Of a stretch of DNA of 64,000 bases, positions 7,345-15,136 are shown one piece after another. The position numbers and the translations under genes were made by a program. Source of the stretch: Massilia sp. erpn (GTDB taxonomy: Bacteria > Pseudomonadota > Gammaproteobacteria > Burkholderiales > Burkholderiaceae_D); NCBI RefSeq assembly GCF_024400215.1, contig NZ_CP053748.1, positions 186,001-250,000 of the forward strand, read 5' to 3'. Below the pieces are notes generated by a model. That model saw only the letters and a program-made list of their open reading frames with translations, did no database searches and was not told the DNA's origin. The first letter of the stretch is position 1. Each line of letters opens with the position of its first letter.

Positions 7345-8718
7345 TTACTGGACCGCCACCACGATATTGACGGCACTGCCATTGGCATCATGGATGGTGA
7401 TGGTGGCCGGCCCGGCAGACACGCCGGTCGCGGTGAAGGTCGTGCCAGTCTGGCTGACCGTGACGACTTTGACGTTGCTGCTCGTGACCGTATACGGCGA
7501 TGCGCCGCCGGCGATCGTATAAGTCGGCGTGGCGCCAACCGCAACCGTGATCGACTGCGGCGCCGTGGAGTACAGCGGAACCGTCGCGGAACCGCCTTGA
7601 ACGGTCGCGGTTATCTTCACCGATGCCCCGGTCGAATCAAAGATCACGACGTCAGCGACACCGGCATTCAGCCCGGTGAGGTTCAGCGTATTGCCCGAAA
7701 CGCTGGCCTTCGCAACGCCGGCGTTGCTGCTGGTTGCCGTGAACGGAGCAATGCCGCCCTGGATGGTGTATGCCGGCGCGGCGCCCAAGCCAATCGCAAC
7801 CGCGGACGGCGCCGTGGTATAGAGCGGAACACCCGAATTGCCGCTGACATTGGCGGTGATCACAAGCAGCGCGCCTTTCGCATCACGGATATGGATGGCG
7901 GTCTTCCCTGCAGCGCCTTTGGAGCGCACGGTCAGGATACCGCTCTCGACCGTCGCATCGGCGATGCCAGTGTCGGCACTCGTGACGGTGTAGGGGCCAA
8001 GACCGCCAGCAATCTTATAGCTGGCAGTGGCGTTGGCCGGCATGAAGAAGGCTTCCGGCGCCGTGGTATAAAGGGCCGCCGACTCGCTGCCGCCCGCCAC
8101 GGTCAAATCGAATTTGGCCGATGCGCCAGTCCGGTCGTAGACGACCACGGTCGCGGTACCGGGGTTGGCCGCGGTGACGGAGACCGAGTCCAGGCCGGCG
8201 GCCAGGGCCACCACATTGGGGTTGCTGGCGACGGCCGTGAACGGGCCGATACCACCGTTGATCTTGTATTGGGCCGTGTTGCCCGGTACCAGGGTCACGC
8301 CAGGCGGTACTGCAATTGCGAGGCCCGATACGTGGGTATTCGGCACCGTCACATTGATGACCACGTTGGCGCCGGCGGAGTCGACTACCTGAATGGCCGC
8401 CGTGCCGCCGGCGTGCCCGGTGATGATCAGACTGGTCTTGTCCACCTTGACCGTGGCGACTTGCTCATTGCTGCTCGATGCCTTGTAACTCACAAATCCC
8501 GCCGTGCCGCCGCCGCCGCCAATGGTGTAGGTGCTGGTGGCGCCAGCGGCAACCGTAACCTGGTTGGGAGCGGTCGTGTAGAGGCCCATACCAGGTTTTT
8601 CGACGACCGTATTGCCGCTTCCACCGCCGCCACACGCGGCCAGCGCAGTCGCCGACATGACTGCGGCTGCCAGCTGGATAAGGCGCAGACGTGCGCCAGG
8701 GAAGACTTTGGATTTCAT
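7345..8718 (-). CDS. Surface lipoprotein with five Ig-like (Big-type) repeats
   Basis: 457 residues from the ATG at 8718 (AGGCGG upstream). Lipobox LAACGGGG, then five repeats of about 80-90 residues, most starting (L)YTTAP or LYSTAP, followed by YTI.GG..P(F/Y)T..SS, and ending (V)VIFDSTGAS-type strands. This is the pattern of bacterial Ig-like/Big domains that form rod-like surface proteins. The repeats are similar enough to suggest internal duplication. Its place after the cysteine-rich pilus-associated genes suggests adhesion, mating-pair contact or surface exclusion, none shown by sequence. Confidence 0.75.
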   Translation of the reverse strand: MKSKVFPGARLRLIQLAAAVMSATALAACGGGGSGNTVVEKPGMGLYTTAPNQVTVAAGATSTYTIGGGGGTAGFVSYKASSSNEQVATVKVDKTSLIITGHAGGTAAIQVVDSAGANVVINVTVPNTHVSGLAIAVPPGVTLVPGNTAQYKINGGIGPFTAVASNPNVVALAAGLDSVSVTAANPGTATVVVYDRTGASAKFDLTVAGGSESAALYTTAPEAFFMPANATASYKIAGGLGPYTVTSADTGIADATVESGILTVRSKGAAGKTAIHIRDAKGALLVITANVSGNSGVPLYTTAPSAVAIGLGAAPAYTIQGGIAPFTATSSNAGVAKASVSGNTLNLTGLNAGVADVVIFDSTGASVKITATVQGGSATVPLYSTAPQSITVAVGATPTYTIAGGASPYTVTSSNVKVVTVSQTGTTFTATGVSAGPATITIHDANGSAVNIVVAVQ

Positions 8719-8860
8719 GGGATTCCGCCTTTCAGGTAAGTTTTGTTGCACTCTACCAATACGACACAACAATCCCCCTTCAAAAGCGGGAAACAAATTG
8801 CAAGGATTTCTCGTGGCCTTATTCACCTTGTCCTATCCAGTGCAAATGCCAGGATGGACG

Positions 8861-8885
8861 AAAAAAAGCCCGCGTTAAGCGGGCT
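8861..8885 (-). terminator. Intrinsic terminator after the first cysteine-rich gene
   Basis: Minus strand AGCCCGC-loop-GCGGGCT followed by seven T, about 60 bases past the stop at 8945. It likely ends the pil operon transcript. Confidence 0.85.
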
Positions 8886-8944
8886 GGCAAGTTACTTACT
8901 CACGTTGGCGCGGAGCTTTTCTGGCAGGGCGCTGTAGGAGAGCA

Positions 8945-10174
8945 TTATCGGCATGGTGGCTGCTTCTCCCAGCTTTCAAATTCTTCATAATCTTCATACG
9001 TGGTAACACCGTCCGTACAAATTCGCGTATGCCAAAGATATACAGGTTGTTCAAGCATGCAAATTAATTTCCCCTGGTCCGACCAACGGCCGCAAGTTAT
9101 CTGTTTCGGTGGCGGTGGGGGCGGAACGTATGGCGGCGTGCAGGCCGGATAGTCGTTACCGCCGTTGGCACAGCCGCATCCACTGTCGTTATACCACTGG
9201 CTCGTCCCGCTCGGGCATCTATGTTGGGTAATCAAGTACTTGGTTCCGGTGTAGGCGCCGCCACATGCCATCGGCGTACTGTCCTGGTATTCAGTACAGG
9301 CAGGTGGAGTCGGACCGGAAGTGCATTTTTCAGTATGCCATCCGCTGTAAGAGTAGGAAGGCGAACCGCTGGCCCCACTTGGGCAATAGGTGTTCACACT
9401 GCGCCATTGCGTACCCGAGCCGGAAGCGCAAGGCGCCTCTTCATAGTCGGTGCTGCTCGAGCAGGTCTGCGGTGGTGGCGATGTCGCCTTGCAGGCGGAG
9501 GTATCGACCGAATCGGACACGCTGGCCGAACCGAAAGGACCATAAGGGCAGGAGACGCTGCGGCTGACGAATTCCGTGGCATTGGCGCCGTTGGAGCAAG
9601 CCTGGGACCAGCCGGAGCTGCTCGGCGTGCAGCTGGGGGCGGCGCACGTCGAACCCGTCCACGAAGTTCCCGACGAGCAGGCGCATGACTTCCCATCGCT
9701 TTGCAGGACCTGGTTCGCGGGACAGGTATTCTGTTCGCAACTCGGATTGCCCAGCGAGTCATGCTTGAGCGAGGTCCCCCATGGACAGTTCGGATCGTCC
9801 AGCACGCAATGCGCGATGCCGGACCCTAACAGGGTCCAGTGCGCGCCGCCAGGGCAGTTTTGCGCGACCGGCGCCACAGCACAGGCGTCGGGCGTCAAGG
9901 CACACTTCGAGGTATTGTTGACGGTGCCTGCCGGGGCCGGCGCGGCGGTGCAAGCACTGGTGTCATACTCGGACGACTGCGTCACAACGCCGCTTGGACA
10001 GGCTTTGGTGGCGGTCTTGAATTTCGAGCCAATCAGGCCAGGTCCGCAAGCCGTGATCGTGGATTCGATCGGCATCTTGTACGGGACGCAGGCCGTATCT
10101 GCAGCGCTCTTCGCTGACGCGCTTCCCACTACGCACAAGGCTAATAGTGCAAGGATTTTTCCTATGATTTGCAA
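8945..10174 (-). CDS. Cysteine-rich exported protein, copy 1
   Basis: 409 residues starting at a TTG at 10174, six bases after GGGAGG; the signal peptide (GKILALLALCVVGSASA) begins right there, so the longer frame is rejected. The mature chain has about 32 cysteines in repeated short modules, several ending W/CPSG or CPYGP, reminiscent of extracellular cysteine-rich repeat folds. After a proline run (VPPPPPPK) comes a private tail of about 55 residues with four cysteines. The first 350 residues are almost identical to the protein encoded at 10490-11725. It follows pilV and is probably a pilus- or mating-associated surface protein. I recognise no named family. Confidence 0.75.
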   Translation of the reverse strand: MQIIGKILALLALCVVGSASAKSAADTACVPYKMPIESTITACGPGLIGSKFKTATKACPSGVVTQSSEYDTSACTAAPAPAGTVNNTSKCALTPDACAVAPVAQNCPGGAHWTLLGSGIAHCVLDDPNCPWGTSLKHDSLGNPSCEQNTCPANQVLQSDGKSCACSSGTSWTGSTCAAPSCTPSSSGWSQACSNGANATEFVSRSVSCPYGPFGSASVSDSVDTSACKATSPPPQTCSSSTDYEEAPCASGSGTQWRSVNTYCPSGASGSPSYSYSGWHTEKCTSGPTPPACTEYQDSTPMACGGAYTGTKYLITQHRCPSGTSQWYNDSGCGCANGGNDYPACTPPYVPPPPPPKQITCGRWSDQGKLICMLEQPVYLWHTRICTDGVTTYEDYEEFESWEKQPPCR

Positions 10175-10292
10175 GTAACCTCCCTTTATGAATTCGAGGG
10201 TTGATGGAAGCCCGGCCCGAAAACCGGATATGGCGTTGTATGGCATCAATGTAAGGTGCATCTTCGGCAGATTGTCCTTCAATCCTCACGTG

Positions 10293-10346
10293 TTAATACG
10301 CACATTCCGCTTTCATAGCAGCCGAAACTGAATATGTGTTCGCGGG
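10293..10346 (-). pseudogene. Remnant of the pilV 3' end between the duplicated genes
   Basis: Read on the minus strand it encodes ANTYSVSAAMKAECAY and a stop, nearly the same as the last residues of intact PilV (ANTYSVSAVMKVECAY). Sequence between it and the next gene also resembles the pilV to copy-2 spacer. The fragment shows that the duplicated unit began inside pilV. Confidence 0.85.
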
Positions 10347-10407
10347 AATTCCAACGCGCCGGGAGGCGTACTCCATTTTTTACTTTGGATAGTGGTATGG
10401 GAAGTCG

Positions 10408-10436
10408 AGCACGATGCGACAGCTGCACATCGTGCT
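10408..10436. other. Hairpin downstream of second cysteine-rich gene
   Basis: AGCACGATG and its exact complement flank an 11-base loop, about 55 bases past the stop at 10490. No T-run follows on the minus strand; it may mark an RNA end or be incidental. Confidence 0.4.
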
Positions 10437-10489
10437 GTAGCGTGAAAGAGGACTGCTGCAGCGCACCTTCTCACCGCAATCGAGCGAGG

Positions 10490-11725
10490 CTAGAACCTGC
10501 ATCCCCCCCAGTTGGATCCCCACGTTACTCTGTAGGGTTCACATGTCGGACCTTCATAGTAAATCATTCCCCAATCAAAGATATCTTCGCGCGGATCGTT
10601 ACCTTGCCCCCACTGGGTTTGCTCACAAAACTGATGCGGTGAAGGGCACACAAGTGGCGGTTTGTATGGCGGCGTGCAGGTCGGATAGTCGTTGCCGCCG
10701 TTGGCGCAGCCGCATCCACTCTCGTCATACGATTGTCCAGTCCCACTTGGGCATCTATGGTGCGTGATCAAATACCTGGTTCCGGTGTAACCGCTGCCAC
10801 ATGCCATCGGCGTGCTGTCCTGGTATTCTGTGCATGCAGGTGGCGTCGGCGGCTTGGGCGTTGGGGCCGCGGTGCAGTTCTCGGTATGCCATCCGCTGTA
10901 GGAGTAGGAAGGCGAACCGCTGGCCCCACTTGGGCAGTAGGTGTTCACACTACGCCATTGCGTACCCGAGCCGGAAGCGCAAGGCGCCTCTTCATAGTCG
11001 GTGCTGCTCGAGCAGGTCTGCGGTGGTGGCGATGTCGCCTTGCAGGCGGAGGTATCGACCGAATCGGACACGCTGGCCGAGCCGAAAGGACCATAAGGGC
11101 AGGAAACGCTGCGGCTGACGAATTCCGTGGCATTGGCGCCGTTGGAGCAAGCCTGGGACCAGCCGGAGCTGCTCGGTGCGCAACTTGGGGCGGCGCACGT
11201 CGAACCCGTCCACGAAGTTCCCGACGAGCAGGCGCATGACTTCCCATCGCTCTGCAGGACCTGGTTCGCGGGGCAGGTGTTCTGTTCACAGCGCGGATTG
11301 CCCAGCGAGTCATGCTTGAGCGAGGTGCCCCATGGGCAGTTCGGATCGTCCAGCACGCAATGCGCAATGCCGGACCCCAACAGTGTCCAGTGCGCGCCAC
11401 CAGGGCAGTTTTGCGCGACCGGTGCCACAGCGCAGGCGTCGGGCGTCAAGGCGCACTTCGAGGTATTGTTGACGGTGCCGGCCGGGGCCGGCGCGGCGGC
11501 GCAAGCGCTGGTGTCATACTCGGACGACTGCGTCACAACGCCGCCTGGACAGGCTTTGGTGGCGGTCTTGAATTTCGAGCCAATCAGACCAGGTCCGCAA
11601 GCCGTGATCGTGGATTCGATCGGCATCTTGTACGGGACGCAGGCCACGTCGGCAGCGCCCTTCGCAAACGCGCTTCCCGCTACGCACACTGCTAACAGTG
11701 CAAGGATTTTTCCTACGATTTTCAA
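10490..11725 (-). CDS. Cysteine-rich exported protein, copy 2
   Basis: 411 residues from a TTG at 11725 placed after GGGAGGCTTC, with signal GKILALLAVCVAGSAFA. The trunk matches copy 1 almost residue for residue, with a slightly longer linker (TAAPTPKPPTPP). After CTPPYKPP the tail is unrelated (CPSPHQFCEQ ... GSNWGGCRF) yet again carries four cysteines. It lies directly downstream of pilV. Shared trunk plus exchanged tail suggests that the C-terminal domain gives binding specificity. Folding probably needs the DsbC encoded nearby. Confidence 0.78.
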   Translation of the reverse strand: MKIVGKILALLAVCVAGSAFAKGAADVACVPYKMPIESTITACGPGLIGSKFKTATKACPGGVVTQSSEYDTSACAAAPAPAGTVNNTSKCALTPDACAVAPVAQNCPGGAHWTLLGSGIAHCVLDDPNCPWGTSLKHDSLGNPRCEQNTCPANQVLQSDGKSCACSSGTSWTGSTCAAPSCAPSSSGWSQACSNGANATEFVSRSVSCPYGPFGSASVSDSVDTSACKATSPPPQTCSSSTDYEEAPCASGSGTQWRSVNTYCPSGASGSPSYSYSGWHTENCTAAPTPKPPTPPACTEYQDSTPMACGSGYTGTRYLITHHRCPSGTGQSYDESGCGCANGGNDYPTCTPPYKPPLVCPSPHQFCEQTQWGQGNDPREDIFDWGMIYYEGPTCEPYRVTWGSNWGGCRF

Positions 11726-11840
11726 GAAGCCTCCCTTTATGAATGGATGATGGATGGAAGGCCGGCCCGAAAAACGGGCCGGCTGGTCTACCTTCAATAT
11801 AAGGGGCTTCTTCGGCCGGTTGCCCAGCAATCCTCACGGA

Positions 11841-13235
11841 TTAATACGCGCATTCCACCTTCATAACAGCCGAGACCGAATATGTGTTCGCGGAAACCTC
11901 GGCGCCGGTGTTGTCCTTCACCTTGATCTTGATCGTCCAGCTTGGGCCCACATCGGTGGCGGCGACATACATTGCCTGGCGCGGCGGCGTAACCGAGACA
12001 TCGACGACGGTTTGCGTCAGCTGGAAAGAGTAGGCTGCAGTGCCGCCGGCATCGCAGGCCGGTTTGTTGACGGTCGTTCCATCCGTAACCAGCTGGCGCG
12101 ACACTTCCACACTCTTGTTGAGCAGGTTCATCAGCTTGACGTAGCTGCCGTTCTTGCAAACAAGCTGCTCTTTTGTGACCGTCGTGGCCAACCGTCCATC
12201 CGGTGCGCAGGCGCCGTTGAGCGCCGCGCTGGTGTTCACGGAACTCCAGACTGCGCCATTACACACGAAGGAGACGCCGGTCGCATTGCTGCCGAGCTGG
12301 CCAGGTGACGAGCATGCCACTCCTTCCCCGATGCCGGTCACGACGCTGCCGATCAGCTGCCAAATCCCGCCGGAACAGATGACCATCGCGTTTCCGCTTG
12401 CCGTCTTGCGCACGATCGGGTCAGCGCCACAGGCAGCACCAGGTGCGGCACCGGCACCCAGCATGCCGAGGGCTGCGTTGACGTTGACGTTAGTGGCCTG
12501 CAGGCTGCCAACGTTTTTTATGTCATTGTTGTTGGCATCCATCGCGCCATTCAGCTTCTTGCTGCCATCGAGGCGGTAGTAGGGGTTGAGCAGTCCGGTC
12601 AGGCCCGAACCATTGCCAACACGGATCGCCAGCACGCCGGCGATATTCCCCGCGGGGTTCGCCAACGTCTGTCCACCCTGGAAGCGCAGTTGGGCCGGCG
12701 CGTCCGCATAGGACATTGCACCGTCCGGCCCAAGGCCGGAGAACGCCTTGGCAAGCACGTCGATACGTGCCTGGCCGCTGAGATCCTTATAACCGCTTGT
12801 CGAGTAGATGGTGCCAGTGATCACGCAATCGGTGCCACCGGGACAGCTTCCCTGCTTGTTAAGCTGGACGACGAAGGACAGGCCCAAAGCCGACGTATTG
12901 CCAAACGACGCATCCAGATAATTGCCCGTGGTTTTCAACTGCGTCAAAGTCGGCTGCAAGGGAACCGTGAATCCGGTGACCGCATCGCCGTTTTTTAAGG
13001 CCTGTACATTATCCTCGATGTACCGGTTCAGCCCCCCCTGAAATTCCTTCAGATAGTCACCGGTCGATTCGGCGTTCAACTGGTCGACCGCATCGATAAT
13101 CTTGCTGAATGTACCGGCCAGCAGGATCGTGGAAATCACCAGAACCAGTCCCAGCTCCATGAGGAGATAGCCGCGCTGGCGCGCGCGGGACATCTTTGGC
13201 AAAGGGCGTGAAGAGTTGAGGCGATTTCTCGACAT
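11841..13235 (-). CDS. pilV: PilV-type minor pilin/adhesin of the thin pilus
   Basis: 464 residues. A short basic leader ends RQRG, then the mature pilin begins YLLMELGLVLVISTILLAG, with Glu at +5 and a hydrophobic helix as in class B prepilins. A long C-terminal part contains NP..RLDG and repeated CxxxG-type motifs (GAACGADPIVRKT, GACAPDGRLA), as in R64 PilV. In R64 the PilV C-terminus decides recipient recognition and is switched by a shufflon; no recombinase or inverted segments are visible here. A second possible start is the Met at residue 15. Confidence 0.85.
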   Translation of the reverse strand: MSRNRLNSSRPLPKMSRARQRGYLLMELGLVLVISTILLAGTFSKIIDAVDQLNAESTGDYLKEFQGGLNRYIEDNVQALKNGDAVTGFTVPLQPTLTQLKTTGNYLDASFGNTSALGLSFVVQLNKQGSCPGGTDCVITGTIYSTSGYKDLSGQARIDVLAKAFSGLGPDGAMSYADAPAQLRFQGGQTLANPAGNIAGVLAIRVGNGSGLTGLLNPYYRLDGSKKLNGAMDANNNDIKNVGSLQATNVNVNAALGMLGAGAAPGAACGADPIVRKTASGNAMVICSGGIWQLIGSVVTGIGEGVACSSPGQLGSNATGVSFVCNGAVWSSVNTSAALNGACAPDGRLATTVTKEQLVCKNGSYVKLMNLLNKSVEVSRQLVTDGTTVNKPACDAGGTAAYSFQLTQTVVDVSVTPPRQAMYVAATDVGPSWTIKIKVKDNTGAEVSANTYSVSAVMKVECAY

Positions 13236-13321
13236 CGATGGATTCTCGTTTGGATTTCGGGCGGCAAATATTCCCGATAGCAGGCCAGCCGCCCCCTGGA
13301 AGGCCGGCCCTGCCGCAGCGA

Positions 13322-13897
13322 TTACTGGACCTGGAAGGTGATGGTGTTGTTGTCGGCAGCGCAGGTGATCTTCGACGGATCAGGCAGGCCGCCAGCAGCT
13401 TTCACTGTGTTGGAGCCGACCGTCATCGTGGTCGCGGCCTTCGCCATCGCCGTCACGAACGGCTGGCAGGCAGCGTCCGGTATGTGCGTAATGACATATT
13501 TCACGCTGTCGTTATCCGCAGTTACCTTGCCCGGAGAGACGGCGAGGGTGCCACCGCCCATCGCGGTCGTGACGGTGCCGGCGTTATTGGTCAGCGCCGG
13601 GTAGCCGCCGAAGAAGCCGCCAGTGTTCAGCTTTTCATTCGAGACGTTGGCGTACTGGCCGGCGTAGGCACTTTTCACCTTACCGATCAACATGCTGATG
13701 TCCGTAGCCAACTGGTTCGCTTGCGAGCTGGTGTTGTTGCTCGAAAAATAGGCCACAGCGCCAGCGACAGAACCAAGGGCAATGATCAGAACCAGGCTGG
13801 TTTCGACCATCGTCATGCCGGCTTCCTTCATGCGGCGGCGGACGGGATTTTGACGGCGGGCTGTGCTCATTGGCGTGTTGGAGAGAGTGTTTTTCAT
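13322..13897 (-). CDS. pilS: PilS-type major prepilin
   Basis: 191 residues from the ATG at 13897. A 27-residue basic leader ends RRRMKEAG, followed by MTMVETSLVLIIALGSVAGAVAYF, a class B prepilin helix with Glu at +5. The mature protein has two late cysteines (DAACQPF, ITCAAD) suited to the pilin disulfide loop. It is the likely main subunit of the thin pilus. No prepilin peptidase (PilU) is encoded in the window, so a chromosomal PilD probably processes it. Confidence 0.88.
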   Translation of the reverse strand: MKNTLSNTPMSTARRQNPVRRRMKEAGMTMVETSLVLIIALGSVAGAVAYFSSNNTSSQANQLATDISMLIGKVKSAYAGQYANVSNEKLNTGGFFGGYPALTNNAGTVTTAMGGGTLAVSPGKVTADNDSVKYVITHIPDAACQPFVTAMAKAATTMTVGSNTVKAAGGLPDPSKITCAADNNTITFQVQ

Positions 13898-13923
13898 GGT
13901 TTCTTCAGTTTCGGTTTCGATGG

Positions 13924-15024
13924 TTAATGAAGCATGGCTTTCATGGTTACGGCAGTTTTGAACAACTCGACAAGGGCGATCGTGCCGGCATAAACCCCGA
14001 GCATCGTCACCAGGCACAAGCCCATCAGAACGATCCTTACCGTGCCTGCCTTCGCCTTGATTTCCTGGGGCGAGGTTTTGAGAATGATTTCTCCAATTTT
14101 CTTCAACATCACCGGCACGTCGGAGTAATCCGATATATCGAGAATCCGGTAATACATTGAGCGGTTGGCAATGCCGGTGTCAAAAATCTCACCCTTTCCG
14201 TTCGGGTTGGCGGCCAGGTTTTCAAGAATTTTTGTCGTCTGCCAGCGTAACCAGGGATAAGCGTTGGCCTTGGTCTGCACCAGCGCATCGTGGAGCTGGA
14301 CCACGTTGTTGTTGCGAACCGTCGTGATCATGCCGACCGTTGCGAAGAACGCTGCCGAGTTGAAGTCACGCGCCATCTGGAATGGCAGGAAGCGATCGTC
14401 CAGCCAGCGCCGGTGCTTGCCGACGTAATGCTTCAGCGCCCAGACCACGACTGCGACCGCGGCGCCCACCAGAATCAGCCAGGCCCACCACCAGCCGCGG
14501 ATGAATTCAGCGCCGCCAAACAGGATCGCGCCGACCTTGCCGAGCTGGACGAAATCCACTTGCGCCGATAAAACGGCTTTTTCCAGCTTGGGCATCACGA
14601 CAAATGACTGAATCAGCAAGTAGGCATGGAAGATGACGACCATGACAAGCGCGGACACCATCAGTTTTCTGATGTCATTCCGCGTCTCCTGCATTGCCAG
14701 GATGTTCGTTCCCAATTTTTCCAATCCAAGACGCAGGTCGCCGGCCGACTCCGATGCGGCCAGCGCCGCCAGATCCTCATCGGGAATGGTGCCGCGCAGC
14801 GCCTCGGTGAAAGTGCCGACCTGTGCGAACCGGTCCAGCCAGTGGCGGCACAAAATCCCCACTGATTTCTTTTTGTAGCGCTCGGCGTAGCGCGCCAGGA
14901 TCTTGGTAATGGATTCGCCGGGACTGGCCTCCATCACGCTCGCCAGGTCCAGATATAAATTTCCTCGTTTGTCCCTGAAATCGTATGCCGCGTTCTTGAT
15001 CGTAAAGCTAAGGCCCTGCTTCAT
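13924..15024 (-). CDS. pilR: PilR, inner-membrane platform protein (GspF family)
   Basis: 366 residues with the two repeated helical cytoplasmic domains of GspF/PilC proteins and three or so membrane segments (LMVSALVMVVIFHAYLLI near 122, WWWAWLILVGAAVAVVVWAL near 176, and a C-terminal helix near 330). It would anchor pilus assembly and contact the ATPase PilQ. Gene order pilQ-pilR-pilS matches the R64 thin pilus operon. Confidence 0.88.
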   Translation of the reverse strand: MKQGLSFTIKNAAYDFRDKRGNLYLDLASVMEASPGESITKILARYAERYKKKSVGILCRHWLDRFAQVGTFTEALRGTIPDEDLAALAASESAGDLRLGLEKLGTNILAMQETRNDIRKLMVSALVMVVIFHAYLLIQSFVVMPKLEKAVLSAQVDFVQLGKVGAILFGGAEFIRGWWWAWLILVGAAVAVVVWALKHYVGKHRRWLDDRFLPFQMARDFNSAAFFATVGMITTVRNNNVVQLHDALVQTKANAYPWLRWQTTKILENLAANPNGKGEIFDTGIANRSMYYRILDISDYSDVPVMLKKIGEIILKTSPQEIKAKAGTVRIVLMGLCLVTMLGVYAGTIALVELFKTAVTMKAMLH

Positions 15025-15136
15025 TTTCCCTATCCCGTTTTCGTCGGGCTGCCGGTGCTGCCCGACGCCATGGAGTAACTATAGATTCGCTGGAAAGCCG
15101 GCATCGCTCAAAAGCGCCCATGAAATCGGCAGGACT

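Noticed and set aside
11841..13235. Possible shufflon at the pilV end
   Set aside because: No inverted segments flanked by recombination sites and no recombinase gene; the two downstream genes are direct, not inverted, copies.
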